Below are positions 23,907 to 27,465 of a stretch of DNA of 27,465 nucleotides, piece after piece; the first letter of the stretch is position 1, and each line of letters opens with the position of its first letter. The notes beneath the pieces were generated by a model that ran no database searches, was not told the origin of the DNA, and was given only the letters and a program-made list of their open reading frames with translations. The stretch comes from an uncultured Clostridia bacterium (lineage in GTDB: Bacteria; Bacillota; Clostridia; TANB77; RGIG9151). The stretch covers positions 1-27,465 of the forward strand of contig CAKSUD010000019.1 of NCBI GenBank assembly GCA_934500865.1. The letters run 5' to 3'. A program made the translations under genes and the position numbers.

Positions 23907-23931
23907 CATTTTAAGAAAAATTTGGTATCCT
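23903..23931 (+). promoter_or_regulatory. Promoter of the toxin-antitoxin-like pair
   Basis: A perfect TTGACA at 23903-23908, a 17-base spacer and TATCCT at 23926-23931, preceded by TGG (extended -10). The -35 overlaps the last codon of the HAD gene. Confidence 0.62.
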
Positions 23932-23996
23932 TGACTTATACAGGAAAAAGATGGAATTTGTTCAAATAAATGATATGAGTCAAGGAGGAGAATGGA

Positions 23997-24395
23997 ATGG
24001 GAAAATATGTGATGTATACTCGTTGCTATGTAGACATAATGAATAAAAAAGGGTATAATAGTATCAATGAAACATATAATACTACCGATATATGTAATGA
24101 AAAGGTGATTACTATGAAGAATGGTTTATTAGATGCTTTTTTTTCAAAGTTAGATAACTTTAACAAATTTGCCCCTAAAGAAGTTTTAGAGGCTTTTCGT
24201 GTTGAGTTTGTTCCTAAGTTTAAAAATATCTTAGAGAACTATGATGAAGAGAAGATGTTTAATTTACTAGATGATTGGTTTGATACTGTTGACATTTATA
24301 GTAACCCTGAAACTATAAGAAAACTGGATAGCATCGATTCAGATATAGAGAAGGGAATTTATTCTGAATGGAATCCACAGCAAAATATAGGCTAA
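23997..24395 (+). CDS. Putative antitoxin of a RelE/ParE-type toxin pair
   Basis: A 132-residue protein of unknown family directly upstream of, and overlapping, a RelE-like toxin gene, which is the usual antitoxin place. From residue 40 on it is mostly helical and acidic (FVPKFKNILENYDEEKMF, LLDDWFD, LDSIDSDIEKG). Residues 1-39 look unrelated, and a second start at ATG 24114 (93 residues) is possible. The longer start has AAGGAGGAG 6 bases upstream, the strongest ribosome site of the two, so it is reported here. The shorter one has AAAGGTG upstream and its own promoter-like sequence at 24031-24059. No helix-turn-helix or AbrB/RelB signature is recognised. The antitoxin role is inferred from position only. 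Confidence 0.6.
   Translation: MGKYVMYTRCYVDIMNKKGYNSINETYNTTDICNEKVITMKNGLLDAFFSKLDNFNKFAPKEVLEAFRVEFVPKFKNILENYDEEKMFNLLDDWFDTVDIYSNPETIRKLDSIDSDIEKGIYSEWNPQQNIG
24031..24059 (+). promoter_or_regulatory. Candidate internal promoter inside the antitoxin frame
   Basis: TAGACA at 24031-24036 (one mismatch), a 17-base spacer and a perfect TATAAT at 24054-24059. It lies inside the longer reading frame and would supply a leader for the start at 24114. Confidence 0.48.
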
Positions 24396-24646
24396 TTGAG
24401 CATAGGGATGCTAAGAAATTTATAAAAGATAAACCTCAGCAATTCAGGGAGAGAATTTTTAAAGCTTATAATGAAATAATTGAAAATCCATTGGATAACT
24501 CTAATGCAATTAAACTAACAGGATTCAAGAATAGATATAGAAAAAGAGTTGGAGATTTTAGAATAATATATGAAGTGCGTAATAATGAATTGATAATTAT
24601 CATTGTAGATATAGATTCGAGAGGACAGGTTTATAAAAGATTATAG
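24368..24646 (+). CDS. RelE/ParE-family toxin
   Basis: A 92-residue small basic protein with the RelE/ParE fold: an N-terminal strand-helix (YRLIEHRDAKKFIKD), ENPLDNSNAIKLTGF, then KRVGDFRIIYEV and a final strand ending in RGQVYKRL. Such toxins cut mRNA in the ribosome (RelE) or poison gyrase (ParE); this sequence alone cannot tell which. The YRKRVGDFRIIYE block is the most diagnostic, and the usual late HR dyad reads DSRG here. The ATG lies 28 bases inside the antitoxin frame, indicating coupled translation, with GAAGGGAA upstream. Length is typical. Confidence 0.85.
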   Translation: MESTAKYRLIEHRDAKKFIKDKPQQFRERIFKAYNEIIENPLDNSNAIKLTGFKNRYRKRVGDFRIIYEVRNNELIIIIVDIDSRGQVYKRL

Positions 24647-24660
24647 AGATTATTGATGAG

Positions 24661-24697
24661 AAGGACCATAGAAAAGAAATGGCTCTTTATTTTTTTG
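24661..24697 (+). terminator. Imperfect terminator after the toxin gene
   Basis: Arms AAGGACCA and TGGCTCTT pair with one mismatch and one wobble around an 11-base loop, followed by a run of seven T after an A-T break. Confidence 0.42.
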
Positions 24698-24714
24698 CCT
24701 TTATATGATAGAAT
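24686..24714 (+). promoter_or_regulatory. Candidate extended -10 promoter of dnaE
   Basis: TAGAAT at 24709-24714 is preceded by TGA (extended -10), with only a weak TTTATT 17 bases upstream. It would start a transcript near 24721, about 16 bases before dnaE. Confidence 0.42.
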
Positions 24715-24736
24715 AATGCGGAGGAGAGAAGGTTTT

Positions 24737-27465
24737 ATGAGTTTTGTTCATTTACATGTACATAGTGAATATAGCTTACTTGATGGTGCTATACGGATAA
24801 AAGATTTAGTTAGTAAGGCTAAAGAGTTTAATATGCCGGCTGTTGCCCTAACGGACCACGGCGTTATGTATGGCGTTGTTGACTTCTATAAAGAGGCTAA
24901 AAAAGAGGGGATTAAACCAATTATAGGTTCTGAAGTTTATGTAGCTTCTAGAAGTAGATTTGATAAAGATGCGAATGCTGGTGATGCCGAACGTGGTCAC
25001 CTTATTTTGCTATGCAAAAATAATGAAGGTTATAAAAACTTGACCAAACTTGTTTCCTTAGGATTTATAGAGGGATTTTATTACAAACCGCGAATCGACA
25101 AAGAAATCCTACGCAAATATTCAAACGGCCTTATAGGACTTTCTGCATGTTTGGCGGGAGAAATTCCAAGGGCGATTATTGAAAATAATTATGATAAAGC
25201 TCGTGAACTGGCGATAGAATATAATGAGATATTCGGACAAGGTAATTTCTTTTTAGAAATGCAAAGTAACGGTATTGATGAGCAGGTTTTAGTTAATCAA
25301 GGTATTGTAAGACTGGCTCGGGAACTAAATATTCCTCTTGTTGCAACAAATGACGCACATTATTTGACTAAAGATGATTATTACAGTCATGAGGTTTTAC
25401 TCTGTATTCAAACAGGCAAGAAGATGTCGGATACAGACAGACTAAGCTTTTCAACCAATGAGTTTTATTTAAAATCTGCTGAAGAAATGCAGGATAGATT
25501 TAAGAACTTTCCGGAGGCAATTGAAAATACATTAAAAATTGCAGATATGTGCAATGTCGAATTTGAGTTTGGCAAGTTAAAGTTGCCTGAATTTAAGATA
25601 GATACAAATATGACGCACGAGGAGTATTTTGAGGATAGATGTAGGAAAGGCGTAGAAAAAAGATATGCCAGAAGGCTTACAAAAGAGATATATGATAGAC
25701 TGGATTATGAAATTGATGTAATTAAAAGAATGGGATATGTAGACTATTTTTTAATAGTTGAGGATTTTATACGTTATGCAAAAGATAATGGAATTCCGGT
25801 AGGACCGGGACGTGGGTCTGCTGCCGGAAGTATTGTTGCTTATGCCTTAGAAATAACCGACATAGAACCGTTAAAATTTAATTTGCTTTTTGAAAGATTT
25901 TTAAATCCGGAAAGAGTAAGTATGCCGGATATAGATATAGATTTTTGTTACCAAAGGCGTCCTGAGGTTATAGATTATGTCATAAGAAAATATGGTAAGG
26001 ATCATGTTTCACAAATTATAACTTTTGGAACATTAGCGGCTAGGGCAGTTATTAGAGATGTTGGAAGAGTTTTGGATATCCCATATGCAAAAACTGATTT
26101 GGTGGCTAAGAACATTCCGAATGAGATTGGAATTACTATAAAAAAAGCTCTCAAAATGAATAAAGAACTAGAAGAACTATACGAGAGTGATTTTGAAGTT
26201 AAAAATATGGTTGACGTTTCTATGGCACTTGAAGGACTTCCACGCCATGCTTCTACTCATGCTGCCGGTGTTGTTATTACTAAAGATCCGGTTATGGATT
26301 ACGTTGCACTTTACAAAAATGATGACAGTATAACTACTCAATTTACAATGACTACTTTAGAAGAACTTGGACTTCTAAAAATGGACTTTTTGGGACTTAG
26401 AACACTTACTGTTATTAAAGATGCAATAAATTACATAAAAGAAAATACGGGTGTAGAAGTAAAGTTTGATGAAAATATGAGTGATCCGCTCGTATATAAA
26501 TTGCTGTCTGAAGGGAAAACAGAAGGTGTGTTCCAACTTGAAAGTGCCGGAATGAAGGAATTTATGCGAGAATTAAAGCCTGAATCGTTAGAAGATATTA
26601 TCGCTGGAATTTCTTTGTACCGTCCGGGTCCTATGGATCAAATACCAAGATATATAAAGAATAAAAATAACCCTGGAAGCGTTACATATATTCATAAGGC
26701 ACTAGAGCCAATATTGAACGTTACATATGGTTGTATGGTTTACCAAGAACAAGTTATGCAAATTGTTAGGGAATTAGCAGGGTACACACTTGGCCATGCA
26801 GATTTGGTAAGACGTGCAATGGCTAAGAAAAAAGCGGATGTTATGGCTAAAGAAAGAGAAGTGTTCGTAAAAGGATGCTTGGAGAGAAATATTGATGAGA
26901 TTTCGTCTAATAAAATTTTTGATGAAATGACGGACTTCGCAAAATATGCTTTTAATAAATCACACGCTGCCGCGTATGCTGTTGTGGCTTACAGAACAGC
27001 ATATTTAAAGGCTCATTATCCGGCAGAGTTTATGGCAGCAATGTTAAACAGCTTTATAGGGAGCTTAGATAGAGTCCCTCAGTATATAAGTGAGTGTAGA
27101 AAGCTCGGAATCGATATATTGTGCCCTAACATAAATGAGAGCACTACTTTATTTAGTGTAAAAAATAATGCTATAAGATTTGGACTTGCTGCTGTAAAGA
27201 ATGTTGGTGAGGCAGTAGTTAATGCCATTGTTATGGAGCGAGAGAAGAACGGACAGTTTAAGGATTTTGAGGATTTTTGCAAACGGACAGCCGGTAAAGG
27301 TATTAATAAAAAATGTGTAGAGTCATTAATAAAGTGCGGTGCATTTGATAGTATGCATTATAGAGCAGTTCTTCTTGAATCGTACGAAAAAATTATTGAC
27401 GGAATATCCTCACAAGAAAGAAATAATGTCTCAGGGCAATTTAACTTATTTGATATGGGTGTTGT
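24737..27465 (+). CDS. dnaE: DNA polymerase III alpha subunit DnaE (truncated by window edge)
   Basis: The open frame runs to the right edge without a stop (909 full codons), so the C-terminal quarter is missing. An N-terminal PHP domain has an apparently intact metal set (HVHS, TDHG, GSEVYV, LSACL, NDAHY), often linked to proofreading in DnaE proteins of this kind. The polymerase signature PVGPGRGSAAGS is followed by catalytic D400 and D402 in MPDIDIDF and D550 in KMDFLGLR. HASTHAAGVVI, YRPGPMDQIPRY and KKKADVMA are further family motifs. GGAGGAGAGAAGG precedes the ATG. As in other Firmicutes, a separate PolC may also exist; it is not in this window. The domain order up to the edge (PHP, polymerase, start of helix-hairpin-helix) is normal. 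Confidence 0.96.
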   Translation, partial: MSFVHLHVHSEYSLLDGAIRIKDLVSKAKEFNMPAVALTDHGVMYGVVDFYKEAKKEGIKPIIGSEVYVASRSRFDKDANAGDAERGHLILLCKNNEGYKNLTKLVSLGFIEGFYYKPRIDKEILRKYSNGLIGLSACLAGEIPRAIIENNYDKARELAIEYNEIFGQGNFFLEMQSNGIDEQVLVNQGIVRLARELNIPLVATNDAHYLTKDDYYSHEVLLCIQTGKKMSDTDRLSFSTNEFYLKSAEEMQDRFKNFPEAIENTLKIADMCNVEFEFGKLKLPEFKIDTNMTHEEYFEDRCRKGVEKRYARRLTKEIYDRLDYEIDVIKRMGYVDYFLIVEDFIRYAKDNGIPVGPGRGSAAGSIVAYALEITDIEPLKFNLLFERFLNPERVSMPDIDIDFCYQRRPEVIDYVIRKYGKDHVSQIITFGTLAARAVIRDVGRVLDIPYAKTDLVAKNIPNEIGITIKKALKMNKELEELYESDFEVKNMVDVSMALEGLPRHASTHAAGVVITKDPVMDYVALYKNDDSITTQFTMTTLEELGLLKMDFLGLRTLTVIKDAINYIKENTGVEVKFDENMSDPLVYKLLSEGKTEGVFQLESAGMKEFMRELKPESLEDIIAGISLYRPGPMDQIPRYIKNKNNPGSVTYIHKALEPILNVTYGCMVYQEQVMQIVRELAGYTLGHADLVRRAMAKKKADVMAKEREVFVKGCLERNIDEISSNKIFDEMTDFAKYAFNKSHAAAYAVVAYRTAYLKAHYPAEFMAAMLNSFIGSLDRVPQYISECRKLGIDILCPNINESTTLFSVKNNAIRFGLAAVKNVGEAVVNAIVMEREKNGQFKDFEDFCKRTAGKGINKKCVESLIKCGAFDSMHYRAVLLESYEKIIDGISSQERNNVSGQFNLFDMGV

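Noticed and set aside
24737..27465. Possible frameshift or decay in dnaE because no closed frame exists
   Set aside because: Translation by hand is open throughout with all motifs in order; the frame simply passes the window edge.

Overview
The window is AT-rich (about one third G+C where I counted by hand) and reads as a chromosomal housekeeping segment of a Gram-positive anaerobe, most likely class Clostridia and possibly close to Lachnospiraceae. The reasons are strong AGGAGG-type ribosome binding sites, frequent TTG starts, and gene orders typical of Firmicutes: yicC-remA-rpoZ-priA-def-rlmN-prpC-prkC-rsgA and cmk-plsC-ispH-rpsA. A YabE-like 3D-domain protein and a PASTA kinase fit the same picture. 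No rRNA, tRNA, CRISPR array, insertion sequence or prophage is visible, and no gap between genes exceeds about 150 bases. The family-level placement is a guess from memory.

Left part (1-7036): rluD-type pseudouridine synthase; engB on the minus strand, overlapping the rluD end; tadA; a secreted 3D-domain protein; nadD (minus); a membrane-anchored polysaccharide deacetylase-like protein; sodC (minus), clearly richer in G+C than its neighbours; a stand-alone DsrE/YedF-like protein; lepB; and a four-helix membrane protein.

Middle part (7057-16852): a compact information-processing and signalling block, with yicC, remA and rpoZ, then an archaeal-type cytidylate-kinase-like gene, a short priA, def, rlmN, the prpC/prkC phosphatase-kinase pair, rsgA and a flavin reductase family gene. 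The usual gmk, coaBC, fmt and rsmB genes are absent from their customary places.

Right part (16982-27465): a self-contained unit of two tandemly duplicated small membrane proteins with its own promoter and terminator; cmk-plsC-ispH-rpsA; typA; a HAD phosphatase; a toxin-antitoxin-like pair with a RelE/ParE toxin; and dnaE, which runs off the right edge.

Most genes are ordinary core genes. The parts worth a second look are the kinase in the gmk region, PriA lacking its winged-helix region, the membrane-protein pair, the unfamiliar antitoxin with two possible starts, the reduced DsrE-like protein, and the HX4E motif in PlsC. I did not find a clear new multi-gene defence or biosynthetic system.
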